From an uncultured Lachnospiraceae bacterium (lineage in GTDB: Bacteria; Bacillota; Clostridia; Lachnospirales; Lachnospiraceae), in assembly GCA_910583965.1 (NCBI GenBank), contig CAJUAE010000005.1:1-64000 (forward strand): DNA of 64,000 nt, written 5' to 3'. Positions 35,705-45,031 of the stretch are shown in pieces. A model generated the notes under the pieces. It saw only the letters and a list, made by a program, of their open reading frames with translations, had not been told where the DNA came from and did not search any database. How positions within the stretch are numbered: position 1 is the first letter of the stretch; each line of letters starts with the position of its first letter. The translations under genes and the position numbers were made by a program.

Positions 35705-36733
35705 ATGAAACTAATAGCATTTTATCTGCCACAATTTCATGAGATACCAGAAAATAATGATGCATGGGGAAATGGTTTTACGGAGTGGGTCAATGTGAAA
35801 AAAGCAAACAGGATATTTGCCCAACAGTATCAGCCAAGAGAACCGCTGAATGATAATTATTACAATTTGTTGGACAGGAATACTATAAGATGGCAAGCAG
35901 AATTAGCCAATAAGGCAGGAATATATGGATTTTGTTTTTATCATTATTGGTTTCATGGGCGGTTGGTGTTAGAGAAACCAATATTTAATTTGCTGTCAGA
36001 TAAATCTATACAGTTAAGATATTGTTTCTCGTGGGCAAATGAACCGTGGACAAAAACATGGCATGGAGCAGGGGGCGAAAAAGAAATATTAATTCCGCAA
36101 ACATATGGGGGAGAAGAGGAATGGGAAGCACATTATCAGTATTTTTTGCCATATTTTAGAGATGAAAGATATATTAAAGAAGAGAATGCTCCAATGTTAT
36201 TGATCTACCGGTTAAGAAATATACCGGAATTTAATCAAATGATTAAGTATTGGAATAATCGTGCTATATCAGATGGATTTAATGGTATATTTATTGTTTC
36301 TATGAATGTAGGAAGAGAACATGTTTCTATGAGCAAATGGGTAAATGCATCTGTAGATTTTGAACCAAATACCACAAAGTATGAATTATATGCATATTCA
36401 TCAAACAACAAAAATTATCTTGACTATGATGAAATATGTTTGAAGATGTTGCACAAGTTGCATAAGCAGGGACATTTTAGGACAATGTTTGTTGACTATG
36501 ATGATACACCTAGGCGGGGAGAACGAGGAATATATGTTGTAAATGCATCGCCAGATAAATTTGAAAAGTATGTGGGTGCTTCAATGGAGCAAAGCAATAT
36601 GGAAGGCAATCATTATATGTTTTTAAATGCCTGGAATGAGTGGGGAGAGGGAAATTATTTAGAACCTGATAAGAGATGGGGATATGCATATTTGGATAAA
36701 ATACGCAAAGTTATCGGGAGGAAGTATGAGTAG
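35705..36733 (+). CDS. WbsX-family glycosyltransferase-like protein
   Basis: 342 residues from the ATG at 35705, nine bases after GGAG. A TTG at 35690 is also in frame. IAFYLPQFHEIPENNDAWG, NGFTEWVNVKKA, GFCFYHYWFHG, CFSWANEPWTKTWHG and FLNAWNEWGEGNYLEP are the hallmark motifs of the WbsX family. That family is structurally related to GH99 and is called glycosyltransferase in polysaccharide loci. The actual activity (transfer or hydrolysis) is unproven for most members. This gene lacks the Rossmann-like module and sits between two genes that have it. It overlaps the next by 8 bases. Confidence 0.87.
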   Translation: MKLIAFYLPQFHEIPENNDAWGNGFTEWVNVKKANRIFAQQYQPREPLNDNYYNLLDRNTIRWQAELANKAGIYGFCFYHYWFHGRLVLEKPIFNLLSDKSIQLRYCFSWANEPWTKTWHGAGGEKEILIPQTYGGEEEWEAHYQYFLPYFRDERYIKEENAPMLLIYRLRNIPEFNQMIKYWNNRAISDGFNGIFIVSMNVGREHVSMSKWVNASVDFEPNTTKYELYAYSSNNKNYLDYDEICLKMLHKLHKQGHFRTMFVDYDDTPRRGERGIYVVNASPDKFEKYVGASMEQSNMEGNHYMFLNAWNEWGEGNYLEPDKRWGYAYLDKIRKVIGRKYE

Positions 36734-37958
36734 AACGGTAATATTTTGGGCGGCAGGAGCAAATGCAAAAAAGTTCGCAGGATGTTTAAAAGAAAATGTT
36801 AAAATAAGCGCTTTTGTGGATAATGATGCACTTCGATGGGGAGAGTTGTTTTGTGGTGCTCTTATTGTCTCTGCCCAAGATATTTCAAAATACCAATATG
36901 ACTACATCGTAATCACAACACCAGATTATGAAGATATTTTGAATCAGTTGATTGGTATAAAGGTTGATCATAATAAGATTATCACGCCATTTGCGCCAGA
37001 CCGGTGTGAGAGGAAGGGATGGCGGGATATATTCCATATGGGGGAGCTGATGTATTATGTGCTGGAACAGCGTACAGTAGCAATGGCGCGGATTTTAGAA
37101 AACATTCCTTATGAAATAAGTGCAGGAATTGAAAAAGGACATATCAGAAGACCAATAGTTAGGTCAATAGATGAAACGCTGGAAAAACTGAAAGAAGGCT
37201 ATTCAATGAGCCGTTACGGTGATGGTGAATTGAATATGATATTGAATCGTAATTTTTCTACTTTTCAAATCTCCGACGAAACTTTAATTATGCGATTAAG
37301 ACAAATATTAAAAAGCAATTTGCCAAGGCATATGGTATGTATTCCTGATATTTATGGAGATTTCTTTAATAAAAATGAAGAACACAAAAACTGGTTTCGT
37401 AGACACCTTGCAGATGGTGGAAGAGAACATGATTACAGCATATTTGATATGGATAAGGAATATTACAATGCATTTATTACTCGTCCATATAAAGATTATA
37501 TCAATAAATACGGAGTAAGAGAACGTTTTTTGTCATTAAGGTCGGTATGGAATAATAAAGATATTACGATTATTGAAGGCGAAAAAACTAGGTTTGGCGT
37601 AGGAAATGACTTGATAGATAATGCAAAATCTTGTGAGAGAATTTTAGGTCCAGCAGTAAATTCGTTTGATAAATACAATGAATTACTTGAACAGGCAAAG
37701 AAAATAGATAAAAATAGGATTATTTTAATAGCATTGGGGCATACAGCTACAGTAATGGCATATGACTTAGTAACAGAAGGATTTCAAGCATTGGATATAG
37801 GACATCTTGATATTGAGTACGAGTGGTTTTTAAGAAAGACTGACAAGAAAATACCAATTGAAGGCAAGTATGTAAATGAGGCACCTCTTGGAAGGATTGT
37901 ATCAGAGCATATAACGGATGAAAAGTACAATCGTGAGATTATAAAAGTGATCGTTTAA
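36726..37958 (+). CDS. Rossmann-like module fused to GT-D fold glycosyltransferase
   Basis: 410 residues from the ATG at 36726, with GGAGG at 36717-36721 inside the end of the previous gene. The module covers about 3-85 (RTVIFWAAGANAKKFAGCL, AFVDNDALRWG, DYIVITTPDYED). The C-terminal domain (about 150-400) has SMSRYGDGELNMI, the signature of GT-D transferases. The first described GT-D was the streptococcal glucosyltransferase acting on the Fap1 adhesin glycan. SVWNNKDITIIEGEKTRFGVG and LIALGHTATVMAYDL are further family stretches. A link to protein O-glycan extension is attractive by analogy but is not shown here. Confidence 0.83.
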   Translation: MSRTVIFWAAGANAKKFAGCLKENVKISAFVDNDALRWGELFCGALIVSAQDISKYQYDYIVITTPDYEDILNQLIGIKVDHNKIITPFAPDRCERKGWRDIFHMGELMYYVLEQRTVAMARILENIPYEISAGIEKGHIRRPIVRSIDETLEKLKEGYSMSRYGDGELNMILNRNFSTFQISDETLIMRLRQILKSNLPRHMVCIPDIYGDFFNKNEEHKNWFRRHLADGGREHDYSIFDMDKEYYNAFITRPYKDYINKYGVRERFLSLRSVWNNKDITIIEGEKTRFGVGNDLIDNAKSCERILGPAVNSFDKYNELLEQAKKIDKNRIILIALGHTATVMAYDLVTEGFQALDIGHLDIEYEWFLRKTDKKIPIEGKYVNEAPLGRIVSEHITDEKYNREIIKVIV

Positions 37959-38092
37959 TGTACAAAATTATTCCACTTGTGTGTAAAAATATATTGTTGA
38001 GGCATCTTTATATAATTCAACCACACAGTTGAAAGTTATGTAGGAAGGAAAAGTAACCATATGGAAATAAAACTGTTACAGGAAGATGTGGT

Positions 38093-39217
38093 ATGAGCAA
38101 AATCCGAATTTTACATATGACACCGCCGGAAATTAATAACGGTGTATATAAATACATTTTGAACCATATGCAATATATTGATCAGAACAGATATCAATTT
38201 GAATTTCTTACAAGAAATAAGAAGGCCTTGATGGAAACAAAAGAATATCAAAAGTACCATTTTAATATTTGGTCTTTTGAAAATACAGAACGAGATGGCA
38301 GAGAAGGGTTGAAAAGAGAAATCATTAGGATTTTGAGCAATGGTTTTGATGCCATTCATTTGCATACAAGTGTTTGGCGAGGATTTTTAATTGAACAAAT
38401 TGCAATGGAGCTTGGTATTTCACAGGTGATAGTGCATTCTCATAGTACAGGAGTGGATTTTGCGACTAAAGAGGATAGAGACAGGATTTTGGCGATTCAT
38501 GAGGAGTATAAACAGCAATTTAGCATGAATATGGCAACAGATGTATGTGCATGTTCTAAACTGGCAGGAGAGTGGTTGTATGGAGAGCAGATACCAAAAA
38601 AACGAATAAGGATTTTACCCAATGCAATTGATGTTGAGAAATATCATTTTAATCTTGAAAAAAGAAAATTTATGCGCGATAAGCTTGGATTAAAAGGTAG
38701 AGTGGTAATAGGAAATGTTGGACGATATTCTTATCAGAAAAATCAGGAGTTTCTAGTCAGGGCATTTACGAAAGCACAGCAAAAGAATAATAAACTCTTT
38801 TTGATGCTAATAGGACAAGGAGAATTAAAGGAATATTTAAAAAATCTAATAAAAAAACTCGGTGTGAAAGATAGTGCGATATGTTTGGACTGGCAGGAAA
38901 ATATAGAAGATTATCTGCAAGCGATGGATGTATTTTGCTTGCCGTCGCATTTTGAGGGATTGTCGATCTGTGCAATTGAGGCGCAAGCAGCAGGACTTAA
39001 GTGTTATGTTTCAGATACATTATCAAAAGAAACAAGGATAACAGATTTGGTTGAATATCTACCATTAGATGAAAGTATTTGGGAGAATATACTAATAGGA
39101 GCACAAAAGGATAACGATAGGAAATGGGTAGATGATGAGATTGTTAGACATGGATATGATATAAGAAGCGCAGCAGGGAAACTTGTGGAAGTATACAGAG
39201 GAAGGAAAGGAAATTAG
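38093..39217 (+). CDS. GT4-family glycosyltransferase
   Basis: 374 residues with a GT-B fold and no Rossmann-like module. HMTPPEINNGVYKYI (about 7-21) is the N-terminal loop. HLHTSVWRGF and VHSHSTGVDF lie in the acceptor domain. GNVGRYSYQKNQEFLVRAF (about 204-222) opens the donor domain. LPSHFEGLSICAIEAQAAGL (about 284-303) has the E-x7-E donor motif. The pattern is that of EpsF/CapM-like transferases. About 130 bases separate it from the preceding gene. The next gene starts within three bases of its stop. Confidence 0.88.
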   Translation: MSKIRILHMTPPEINNGVYKYILNHMQYIDQNRYQFEFLTRNKKALMETKEYQKYHFNIWSFENTERDGREGLKREIIRILSNGFDAIHLHTSVWRGFLIEQIAMELGISQVIVHSHSTGVDFATKEDRDRILAIHEEYKQQFSMNMATDVCACSKLAGEWLYGEQIPKKRIRILPNAIDVEKYHFNLEKRKFMRDKLGLKGRVVIGNVGRYSYQKNQEFLVRAFTKAQQKNNKLFLMLIGQGELKEYLKNLIKKLGVKDSAICLDWQENIEDYLQAMDVFCLPSHFEGLSICAIEAQAAGLKCYVSDTLSKETRITDLVEYLPLDESIWENILIGAQKDNDRKWVDDEIVRHGYDIRSAAGKLVEVYRGRKGN

Positions 39218-39219
39218 TG

Positions 39220-40302
39220 ATGCAGGAATTCAAATATACACCGCAAGTATATATTTTTGGAGCTCATTCACGAGCCAAAACTTTAAAGGGATATCTACAA
39301 CTATTATATCCTGAAATAAAGATTTTGTCTTTTTTAGTTGACGAGATAGATGGAAATGAATTATCAATAGATGGAATCCCAGTACAACTTTTAAATTCTA
39401 TAGAACAAATTGACTGCTCCTGCAATGTATTTATTGCTACAAAGGGAATATATCATGCGGCGATTCAAGATAGACTTTTAAAAAAAGGTGTATATAGAAT
39501 TATTCCAGTGACAGTTGAAATCGATAACTTTCTTCGCAATGCATATGTGAGAAAATATTATTCACAAGAGCACATGAAATTTAAGAAAATATCAGATTTG
39601 TATGATAATCAACTGCAAGTGGCTATTTATATGGCAAAGTCGATCTATGACAAACCTTTGCAGACTGCCTATCAATGTCCAGACTATGAGAAAATAATAC
39701 AAGCTGGGGCAGCGCTGACAAAGCAAAGACTGATGCCTGATATTTTTGTAGATTGTGAGGGGGAAAATATTTCATTAAAAAACCGACAGTATTGTGAATT
39801 GACAGTGCTTTATTGGATTTGGAAAAATGCCAAGGAGGATATTGTTGGTCTAAGTCATTACAGGCGGCATTTTATTCTTCCTGATAAGTGGCAGAATATT
39901 ATGATTTCAAATAAAGTAGATGTTATTCTTCCAGTGCCAACATTTGTTTATCCTAGTATTGAGGAAAATTACAAGGACAGGCACGATTCGATGGACTGGG
40001 ATTATTTGATGAAATATCTTTTGGAAAATTATTTAGAGGACTATAAGGTTGCAAAACAAGTATTTTCGAGTAACTTGTATTTACCTTGCAATATGTTCAT
40101 TATGAAAAAGGAAATTTTGGATGATTTATGTAAATGGATGTTTCCTGTGTTAGATGCAGTTGTAAAATATTGTGGGGATAAAGAAGATTCTTATCAGAAT
40201 CGTTATCCAGGATTTATTTCGGAGAGATTGATAACACTTTATTTTCATAAATACAATAATAAGTATAAGATTGTATTTGCTGATAAAAATTTTATTCAAT
40301 AG
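39220..40302 (+). CDS. Rossmann-like module fused to DUF4422 glycosyltransferase-like domain
   Basis: 360 residues. The ATG at 39220 is about ten bases after AAGGAAAGG; a GTG three bases earlier is also possible. Residues about 3-95 are a divergent module (QVYIFGAHSRAKTLKGYL, VFIATKGIYHAAI) without the usual FxDN stretch. Residues about 125-355 match DUF4422: VAIYMAKSIYDKP, a central GLSHYRRHFIL (about 209-219), SSNLYLPCNMFIMKKEI and the FISERLITLYFHKY ending. DUF4422 proteins are found in polysaccharide loci and resemble GT-A transferases. Direct evidence of function is limited. Confidence 0.8.
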   Translation: MQEFKYTPQVYIFGAHSRAKTLKGYLQLLYPEIKILSFLVDEIDGNELSIDGIPVQLLNSIEQIDCSCNVFIATKGIYHAAIQDRLLKKGVYRIIPVTVEIDNFLRNAYVRKYYSQEHMKFKKISDLYDNQLQVAIYMAKSIYDKPLQTAYQCPDYEKIIQAGAALTKQRLMPDIFVDCEGENISLKNRQYCELTVLYWIWKNAKEDIVGLSHYRRHFILPDKWQNIMISNKVDVILPVPTFVYPSIEENYKDRHDSMDWDYLMKYLLENYLEDYKVAKQVFSSNLYLPCNMFIMKKEILDDLCKWMFPVLDAVVKYCGDKEDSYQNRYPGFISERLITLYFHKYNNKYKIVFADKNFIQ

Positions 40303-40368
40303 AAAAGGTAGTATAAAAGTGTAAGTTAATTTGATGTTAATATCAAAGATATTTATTAGGGAGGTAAA

Positions 40369-41430
40369 ATGTATAAATTACGAGATAATTCTATTTATCA
40401 ATCAGACATAAAGCAAGTAGTCAATACTGAACTTCCATGGAAATTACTTGAGGGAAAACGACTTCTTATCACTGGTGCAACTGGTATGATTTCTTCTGTG
40501 ATTATTGATATCTTGATGGAACGAAACCAAAGTGTTGATAAAGACAATCAAAAAATATATATTATAGCAGTAAGTCGCAATGCAGAAAAAGCAAAATGCA
40601 GTTTTGCACCATATTGGGATAATCCATTTTTTACCTATATTTCACACGATATTAACATACCTTTGCCAGAGCTTGGAGATATGGATTATATCCTCCACGC
40701 AGCAAGCAACACACATCCACGCGCATACGCTACAGACCCAATTGGTACAATTACTGCAAATGTGCAGGGTACATATAATCTGTTAGATTATGCTTCAAGC
40801 CACCATTGTAAACGTTTTTTCTTTTTTTCTTCTGTAGAAATCTATGGGGAGAACAGAAATGATGTGGACAAGTTTAATGAAAGTTATCTAGGATATATTG
40901 ATTGCAATACAACTCGCGCCGGATATTGTGAAAGCAAGCGTCTTGGCGAGGCACTTTGCAATGCCTTTGCGTCACAGAAAGCGCAGGACTTTATAATAGG
41001 AAGGTTTTCGCGTGTATATGGCCCGACAATGTCAATGGAAGATTCTAAGGCAATTGCACAGTTTATCAAAAAGGCCGTAGCAGGCGAGGATATTGTATTA
41101 AAAAGTGAGGGAAATCAGCTGTATTCTTATATTTATGTGGTGGATGCAGCAGTGGCAGCACTTTGTCTTTTGATAAAAGGGGAAGTGGGCAGTGCGATAA
41201 ATATTGCTGACAGCGCTTCTGATATTACACTAAAGGATTTGGCGGCGCTTCTTGCCAAAGAGGCAGGAACAAAAGTTATTTTTGAGCTACCAGATGCCAT
41301 AGAACAGGCAGGGTATTCTACTGCAACAAAAGCAATTTTAGATAGTACAAAGATAGAACAACTTGGTTGGCAGGCAGTCACTCCAATAAAAGAAGGACTT
41401 AGTAAAACTGTAAAGATATTGCGAGAATAG
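40369..41430 (+). CDS. NAD-dependent epimerase/dehydratase (extended SDR)
   Basis: 353 residues with a strong AGGGAGGT site. RLLITGATGMISSVIID (about 31-47) is the nucleotide-binding loop. HAASNTHPRAYATDP, FFFSSVEIYGENR and GYCESKRLGEALC (the YxxxK active site) identify an extended SDR. It is related to UDP-glucuronate decarboxylases and dTDP-glucose 4,6-dehydratases. The two genes that follow are cytidylyltransferases. It may thus act on a CDP-linked compound or prepare a precursor for CDP activation. The substrate is unknown. Confidence 0.85.
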   Translation: MYKLRDNSIYQSDIKQVVNTELPWKLLEGKRLLITGATGMISSVIIDILMERNQSVDKDNQKIYIIAVSRNAEKAKCSFAPYWDNPFFTYISHDINIPLPELGDMDYILHAASNTHPRAYATDPIGTITANVQGTYNLLDYASSHHCKRFFFFSSVEIYGENRNDVDKFNESYLGYIDCNTTRAGYCESKRLGEALCNAFASQKAQDFIIGRFSRVYGPTMSMEDSKAIAQFIKKAVAGEDIVLKSEGNQLYSYIYVVDAAVAALCLLIKGEVGSAINIADSASDITLKDLAALLAKEAGTKVIFELPDAIEQAGYSTATKAILDSTKIEQLGWQAVTPIKEGLSKTVKILRE

Positions 41431-41469
41431 ATGGATAAAGGCATAATTCAAATAAGGGGAGAGAGTAGA

Positions 41470-42174
41470 ATGAACATAGCATTATTACTTGCAGCAGGTA
41501 CAGACCCAACTTTTAGAATGAATATACCAAAGCAATTTGTAAATGTATATAATCGTCCAGTCATTGTATATACAATGGAGACTTTTGAGAATCATCCTGA
41601 AATTGATATGATTGCGGTAGCTTGCCTAAAAGGTTGGGAAAATATGGTAGAAGCTTACGCAAAACAGTTTGGTATTAATAAACTTAAATGGGTTATTCCT
41701 GGAGGAAGAACTGGGCAGGAGACCTCAAAAATTGCAGTGGACAGACTGATGCAAGAATGTTCGTCTCAAGACATTATTGTCATCCATGACGCGATACGAC
41801 CTATGGTTTCAAACACAGTTATTTCGGATAGTATTTATACTTGTAAAAGAAAAGGAATGGGTGTTGCGGCGGTAACTTCTATGGATAATGTTATGATGAC
41901 GGATGATGGTATGACAGGAAGATTGTCCATTTCACGCTATGCATTTCGCCGGATTCAGACTCCTCAAACCTATTTTCTAGGAGAACTTAAAAAAGCACAT
42001 GAGGAGGCACTAGAAAAAGGAATTGAAGGCGAAATTGATACAAACAATATGATTTCTCGGCTTGGAAGAAATGTGAATTTTTCAAAAGGTTCAGACAATA
42101 ACTTAAAAATTAATACTGTAGAAGATGTAGCAATGTTTAAGGCATTATATGCCATGAAAAATGGTGATATATAA
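41470..42174 (+). CDS. IspD/TarI-family cytidylyltransferase (first of tandem pair)
   Basis: 234 residues from the ATG at 41470 with GGGGAGAG upstream. The glycine-rich loop reads LLAAGTDPTFRMNIPKQF (about 5-22) instead of the usual AAGxGxRMG...KQF. It keeps the Arg and Lys but has a changed spacing and glycine count. IHDAIRPMVS and QTPQTYF are other IspD/TarI signatures. IspD makes CDP-methylerythritol and TarI makes CDP-ribitol. In a glycan locus a TarI-like role, making a CDP-activated polyol for the polymer, is the better guess. The gene downstream is a paralogue. Confidence 0.82.
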   Translation: MNIALLLAAGTDPTFRMNIPKQFVNVYNRPVIVYTMETFENHPEIDMIAVACLKGWENMVEAYAKQFGINKLKWVIPGGRTGQETSKIAVDRLMQECSSQDIIVIHDAIRPMVSNTVISDSIYTCKRKGMGVAAVTSMDNVMMTDDGMTGRLSISRYAFRRIQTPQTYFLGELKKAHEEALEKGIEGEIDTNNMISRLGRNVNFSKGSDNNLKINTVEDVAMFKALYAMKNGDI

Positions 42175-42259
42175 GATAAAGCATTTGAGAGAAAGATAAA
42201 TATAGAAAAGATTTAATATGGAAATACCCAAAGACAAAATAAAAAAGAAGGGAAAATTT

Positions 42260-42976
42260 ATGAACATTGCAATAATCTTGGCTGGAGGAAGTGGTTCTCG
42301 GACAGAACAATCTGTTCCAAAACAGTTTATCAGTATTTATGAAAAGCCCATTATTATCTATACATTGGAGGCATTTCAACAACATCCAGAAGTAGATGGC
42401 ATTATTGTATCTTGCATCGATGGCTGGCATGATGTTTTGAAAGGTTATGCGGCAGCGGCTGGAATAACAAAGTTACGCTGGATTGTAGAAGGGGGAGATA
42501 ATGGTCAATCCTCTGCAAGGAATGCATTACTTACACTGGAAGAAGTTTGTAAGCAAGACGATATAGTGATGATACACGATGCAGTGCGTCCAATGATATC
42601 ACAAGAGATTATAACAGACTGTATTACAAAGGCAAAACAATATGGTTCGGGACTTTCTGCAATCCGCTGTCAAGAGACCATTATGCGTACAGAAGATGGA
42701 GAGGTAGGACATATTGGAATCGACCGAAATGATATTATGCGTGTTCAGACGCCACAGGCATATCAATATGGAAAGGTGCTTTGGGCCCACAAGGAAGCAT
42801 TAAAACAGGGAATTACAAATGCAGTATATACAAACACCTTGATGATGGAGCTTGGAGAGGAGCTTCATTTTTCATACGGTTCCAACAAAAATATCAAAAT
42901 TACCACATTGGAAGATATCGATATCTTTAAGGCGCTTTATGAAACCAAGAGAGATGCTTGGTTAAAAGAGAAGTGA
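42260..42976 (+). CDS. IspD/TarI-family cytidylyltransferase (second of tandem pair)
   Basis: 238 residues from the ATG at 42260, preceded by AGAAGGG. An upstream in-frame ATG at 42218 is possible. ILAGGSGSRTEQSVPKQF (about 6-23) is closer to the standard loop than its neighbour's. MIHDAVRPMIS and RVQTPQAYQYG follow the family. It resembles the first copy along the whole length (FENHPEID versus FQQHPEVD, for example), so the pair arose by duplication. Different substrates or a heterodimer are both possible. It is the last gene of the glycan cluster before the convergent ABC exporter genes. Confidence 0.83.
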   Translation: MNIAIILAGGSGSRTEQSVPKQFISIYEKPIIIYTLEAFQQHPEVDGIIVSCIDGWHDVLKGYAAAAGITKLRWIVEGGDNGQSSARNALLTLEEVCKQDDIVMIHDAVRPMISQEIITDCITKAKQYGSGLSAIRCQETIMRTEDGEVGHIGIDRNDIMRVQTPQAYQYGKVLWAHKEALKQGITNAVYTNTLMMELGEELHFSYGSNKNIKITTLEDIDIFKALYETKRDAWLKEK

Positions 42977-43038
42977 AGAACTTTTGTTATAGATTCCAAT
43001 CAATAACCATAGCACCAGAATTTTTAAGAACTCTCTGG

Positions 43039-43192
43039 GTTACTTTTCACACCCGCGCCATGCACTTGCTGCATGGTGTCGGATCCAGCGCCAAAATGCC
43101 TGTTCTTAGGCATTTTGTGTGCATCCATTGTTGCAATTCACACCGAATGTTCGTAAATTAGTGCAAAATCTGATGTTGGTGTGAATTGTAAC
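43039..43192. mobile_element. MITE-like element, copy A (154 bp)
   Basis: The ends are near-perfect inverted repeats, GTTACTTTTCACACC at 43039-43053 and GGTGTGAATTGTAAC at 43178-43192. They are flanked by a perfect 8-bp direct repeat CTCTCTGG (43031-43038 and 43193-43200), a target-site duplication. Inside lie an AAAATGCCT/AGGCATTTT hairpin and an internal copy of the end (43130-43144). There is no coding capacity. A second copy in reverse orientation is at 51499-51641. It probably moved with a transposase supplied elsewhere. Confidence 0.9.
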
Positions 43193-43231
43193 CTCTCTGG
43201 TGCTATGAAAAGTTATACTTTAAACATGCTT

Positions 43232-45031
43232 TTATGCCTCTTGCTTACTCACCAAAAAATCATACTGTGACATAAACAGTTTATAATACTCACCTTTTTG
43301 TGCAAGTAGTTCCTCGTGGGTTCCAGCTTCAAGGATATTTCCTTTGTCGACATACAGGATACGGCTTGCATTTTTTATTGTGGAAAGTCTGTGAGCAATG
43401 ATAAAGGAGGTTCGTCCTTCCAAAAGCTTGTTTAATCCTTTTTGCAGCAAAATTTCTGTTTCCGTATCAATGCTTGAGGTCGCCTCATCAAGTATTAGAA
43501 TTGCTGGATTTTCAAGCAGTGCCCGCGCGAAACTAATTAGTTGTCGCTGCCCAGCTGAGAGGCGGCTTCCGCGTTCGTTGACTTGTGTTTGGTAGCCGTT
43601 TTCCATTTCCATAATAAAATCGTGGGCGCATACTGTTTTAGCGGCAGCAATAACTTCCTCATCTGTGGCGGTTAAATTTCCATAGCGGATATTATCCATA
43701 ATAGTGCCGGAGAAAATAAAACTGTCCTGCATCATAATACCCATCTGTCCACGCAGTGATTTTAATGTTACATTAGAGATATCAGTGCCATCAATCAGAA
43801 TTTTGCCAGAGTCTACATTGTAGAAACGACAGATTAGATTTACAATGGTTGATTTTCCCGCGCCAGTAGGTCCCACAATTGCATAGGTATCGCCTGGATT
43901 TGTTGTAAAATTTACTTTGTTCAAAATTTGAACGCCGTCCTCGTAGCTAAAGCACACATCCTGAAATGTGACACTACCTTTGATTGGAGGCATAGGTACA
44001 GCATTCTCTGAATCTTTTACATTTACTGGCTCATCAATTGTTTCAAAGATGCGCTCTAAGTAGGCGATTGCAGTAAGCAAAGAGTTGTAAAATGAGGCGA
44101 GGGTATTGATTGGTTCCCAAAATCTTGAGATGTAGGAGGTAAATGCAATTAGAATACCAACTGTCACACCATAAAGTTCTCCAGAAATCCAACCAATACC
44201 AATCACATAGATAAATGCAGTTGTAACAGTTGAGATGGAGTCGATACAAGGCCACATAATAAAATTGTATTTTACGGCGCGCATCCATGCACTTCGATAA
44301 CTATCGCTGAGATGATTAAAAATGGAAGTGTTTTCGCGCTCGCGCACAAAAGATTGTGTCACGCGGATTCCGTTGATGCTCTCTGCAATATAGGCAGTGA
44401 GGTTGGATTGTTTGTTGCTCTGTATCTGCCATGCACGCCGTTGACGCCTTTTTACAAAGATGATCACACCCATTAGTATTGGCAGACCGCAAAGACAAAT
44501 TAGAGTGAGTCGCACATGTAACACAAACATAAATATCAAAATAAAAATTAAGTTGCACATGTCAGTAATGGTGTTGATAATACCATTTGAAAGCAAATCG
44601 CTTAAACTGTTTACATAGTTGACCACGCGCACTTGTATCTTTCCATGAGGGCGATCGTCGTAGTAGGAGAAAGGTAGCTCCTGCAAATGACAGAAGATAT
44701 CGGAACGCAATTGATGTACAATTGCTTGTCCAATGCGGCTTGTGATGCGAATTTTTAATCGAATGCACACACAAGTATACAGTACAATGATAAGTGACAG
44801 TGCTGTGATAATGACAATTGCCCGAATATTTTTTTCAGGAATATAGGTATCCATAATTTCACTGATAAACATTGGAAAGAGCATAGTGAGCGCTGAGGCA
44901 GACAGCATTAAGAAAAGTGCAATGGCGAGCTGCACACGATAAGGTTTTACATATTGAAATACCCGTTTTAACTGATTTAGGTCAAACTTATCTTCTATCA
45001 CTTCATCAATATCATATTTATTTCGTGCCAT
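43232..45031 (-). CDS. ABC exporter half-transporter, catalytic-site partner
   Basis: 599 residues. The start at 45031 follows GAGGAGGTGGG; longer in-frame starts lie inside the neighbour. A six-helix membrane domain (about 45-330) precedes an ATPase domain. The latter has Walker A GPTGAGKST, signature LSAGQRQ, Walker B ILILDEATSSID with the catalytic Glu, and H-loop IIAHRLSTI. With the upstream gene, which has degenerate residues, it forms a typical heterodimeric type IV exporter (BmrCD/LmrCD/TM287-288-like) for drugs, lipids or peptides. The genes overlap by 14 bases. A role in exporting the glycan is not suggested, since Wzm/Wzt-type transporters look different. Confidence 0.92.
   Translation of the reverse strand: MARNKYDIDEVIEDKFDLNQLKRVFQYVKPYRVQLAIALFLMLSASALTMLFPMFISEIMDTYIPEKNIRAIVIITALSLIIVLYTCVCIRLKIRITSRIGQAIVHQLRSDIFCHLQELPFSYYDDRPHGKIQVRVVNYVNSLSDLLSNGIINTITDMCNLIFILIFMFVLHVRLTLICLCGLPILMGVIIFVKRRQRRAWQIQSNKQSNLTAYIAESINGIRVTQSFVRERENTSIFNHLSDSYRSAWMRAVKYNFIMWPCIDSISTVTTAFIYVIGIGWISGELYGVTVGILIAFTSYISRFWEPINTLASFYNSLLTAIAYLERIFETIDEPVNVKDSENAVPMPPIKGSVTFQDVCFSYEDGVQILNKVNFTTNPGDTYAIVGPTGAGKSTIVNLICRFYNVDSGKILIDGTDISNVTLKSLRGQMGIMMQDSFIFSGTIMDNIRYGNLTATDEEVIAAAKTVCAHDFIMEMENGYQTQVNERGSRLSAGQRQLISFARALLENPAILILDEATSSIDTETEILLQKGLNKLLEGRTSFIIAHRLSTIKNASRILYVDKGNILEAGTHEELLAQKGEYYKLFMSQYDFLVSKQEA

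Noticed and set aside
42958..43161. Open frame spanning the end of the cytidylyltransferase and MITE A
   Set aside because: It reads through the inverted-repeat element and has no ribosome site. Its residues come from the MITE hairpins.
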